Source: an uncultured Lachnospiraceae bacterium
Lineage (GTDB): Bacteria; Bacillota_A; Clostridia; Lachnospirales; Lachnospiraceae
DNA length: 6,971 nucleotides
NCBI GenBank assembly: GCA_900553635.1
Contig: USDU01000132.1
Coordinates: forward strand, 1-6,971
Reading direction: 5' to 3'
Part shown: positions 5,973 to 6,971 of the stretch, piece by piece
Layout of the letters: the number at the start of each line of letters is the position of its first letter
How positions within the stretch are numbered: position 1 is the stretch's first letter
The notes under the pieces: model-generated
Seen by the model: the letters and a program-made list of their open reading frames with translations, nothing else
Told to the model about the DNA's origin: nothing
Databases searched by the model: none
Program-made: the position numbers and the translations under genes

Positions 5973-6563
5973 GTGGGTTTTGTAGAAGACATTACGGATT
6001 TTATCTTTGTGGAAAATGAGCCGGAGCGGGCCGATATCATTTTCATCCCTGGCGGCGATCAGGGCGGTATTGCGGTGACGGCGGCGAAATTGTATCTGGA
6101 TGGCTATGCGCCCTGCGTGCTTCCTTCGGGCCGCTTCAGCAAGCCGGTGGGACGATGCAGGATTCCCGGCTATGAGGCGCAGACAGAATGGGATTTCCTG
6201 CATGATATTCTGATGCGGGAGGGTGTTCCGGAGACGGCCATTCTGAAAGAGAAAGAGGCGACTTATACCTATGAAAACGCCATTTACTCCCGGAAGGTGA
6301 CGGAAAGCCTCGGTCTCTCCATCAAGAAGGCAATTCTCTGTCCTCAGGCCTGTCATGCACGCCGGGCGCTGCTGTATTATAAAGTATGCTTCCCGGAAAC
6401 CGAGTTCCTGGTCTGCCCGACAGTGACCCGGGAGATCAGTCGGGACAATTGGTTCCTGGACGGGCAGAAGATTGATGTGGTATTAAAAGAAATGGAAAAA
6501 TGTGGAAGCCAATTCCATGAGATTTTAAGAGAATTTGGAAAGCAGGAGGAAGGAAAACGATGA
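5973..6563 (+). CDS. YdcF/ElyC/SanA-like DUF218 protein
   Basis: This is a 196-residue soluble protein of the DUF218 family (YdcF, SanA, ElyC). Members have a Rossmann-like fold and no settled reaction; some affect the cell envelope, and E. coli YdcF is reported to bind S-adenosylmethionine. Visible signatures are ADIIFIPGGDQGG (20-32), VLPSGRFS, TYTYENA (97-103) after the KEKEAT turn, and CHARRAL around H128. Unlike SanA and ElyC it has no membrane anchor, so it should be cytosolic. The only possible in-frame start is GTG at 5973, because a TAA lies at 5934-5936 and no other start codon occurs between. Its ribosome site is weak (GGG at 5961-5963, or GGAAGGGA farther back). It lies 56 bases after the aminotransferase with no terminator between, and it overlaps the next gene by ATGA. 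Confidence 0.85.
   Translation: MGFVEDITDFIFVENEPERADIIFIPGGDQGGIAVTAAKLYLDGYAPCVLPSGRFSKPVGRCRIPGYEAQTEWDFLHDILMREGVPETAILKEKEATYTYENAIYSRKVTESLGLSIKKAILCPQACHARRALLYYKVCFPETEFLVCPTVTREISRDNWFLDGQKIDVVLKEMEKCGSQFHEILREFGKQEEGKR
6544..6549 (+). promoter_or_regulatory. Ribosome binding site of the phosphatase gene
   Basis: AGGAGG lies inside the end of the DUF218 gene, 10 bases before the ATG at 6560. With the ATGA overlap it indicates coupled translation. Confidence 0.75.
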
Positions 6564-6971
6564 GCGTGGATATCAATGAAGTGATGCAGCTGGTCCGTGA
6601 GACCAGACAGTTTGTGGAAAACCGGGACATGGCGGGCCATGTGAAGGTAAAGGGCCTGGCGGATTATGTGACCCAGGTGGATACCAACATCCAGAATTTC
6701 CTGCGGGAGAAGCTGGGCGAGCTTGCGCCGGAGGTCGAATTCCTTGGTGAGGAGGATGGGCTTCACGCTATGAAGGGCGACACCTTCTGGATTCTGGACC
6801 CCATCGACGGTACGACGAATCTGGTGCATGATTATCAGCACAGCACGGTGTCGCTGGGACTTTACAGCAAGGGTGAAATTATCCTGGGCGTCATTTATGA
6901 TCCCTTCCGGGAGGAGATGTTCTATGCCGAGAAGGGCAAGGGAAGCTTCGTCAATGGCCGTCCCATCCATG
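6560..6971 (+). CDS. Inositol monophosphatase (SuhB/CysQ superfamily), 3' end outside window
   Basis: This is the first 137 residues of a Mg2+-dependent, lithium-sensitive-type sugar phosphatase. The start is the ATG in the ATGA overlap with the DUF218 stop, with AGGAGG upstream. The metal site is intact: E64 and E65 in LGEEDG (63-66 region), then WILDPIDGTTN with D80, I82 and D83. A GVIYDP segment and a GKGSFVNG segment follow, as in SuhB/IMPA. Family members run 250-270 residues, so roughly half is missing, including the last catalytic Asp. Possible substrates are inositol phosphate, fructose-1,6-bisphosphate or 3'-phosphoadenosine nucleotides; the visible half does not decide between them. 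It closes or continues the aminotransferase operon. Confidence 0.93.
   Translation, partial: MSVDINEVMQLVRETRQFVENRDMAGHVKVKGLADYVTQVDTNIQNFLREKLGELAPEVEFLGEEDGLHAMKGDTFWILDPIDGTTNLVHDYQHSTVSLGLYSKGEIILGVIYDPFREEMFYAEKGKGSFVNGRPIH

Overview
This looks like ordinary chromosomal sequence from a Clostridia-type Gram-positive bacterium, most likely a Lachnospiraceae-like gut anaerobe. The basis is intermediate G+C by eye, strong AGGAGG-type ribosome binding sites, TTG and GTG starts next to ATG, a DUF1292 protein, and protein sequences that read as Firmicutes. This placement is inference, since no marker for taxonomy is present. I see no mobile element, CRISPR array, tRNA or rRNA, and no clearly new multi-gene system. 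No gene-free stretch exceeds 300 bases.

Left part (1-4058, all + strand): the window opens inside the C-terminal part of an AGCS-family sodium:alanine/glycine symporter. A short intergenic region follows, in which an 18-bp terminator-like stem carries the -10 box of the next promoter in its loop. That promoter drives gltX (glutamyl-tRNA synthetase, with an E. coli-type zinc knuckle). A compact UvrD/Rep/PcrA-type DNA helicase follows immediately. It starts at a TTG, and its ribosome binding site lies inside the last codons of gltX, so the two are probably one translationally coupled operon. A strong intrinsic terminator at 4070-4104 closes the unit and may serve both strands.

Middle (4169-4537, - strand): a very acidic DUF1292 protein with a four-cysteine N-terminal extension converges on the helicase. 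It has its own ribosome binding site and an AT-rich, palindrome-bearing upstream region.

Right part (4620-6971, + strand): a good SigA-type promoter starts a second operon. It holds a class I/II PLP aminotransferase (true start 4744, not the in-frame TTG at 4657), a cytosolic YdcF/DUF218 protein, and an inositol-monophosphatase-family phosphatase that overlaps the DUF218 gene by 4 bases and runs off the window. The three may serve a small-molecule pathway, but the sequence does not identify the substrates.
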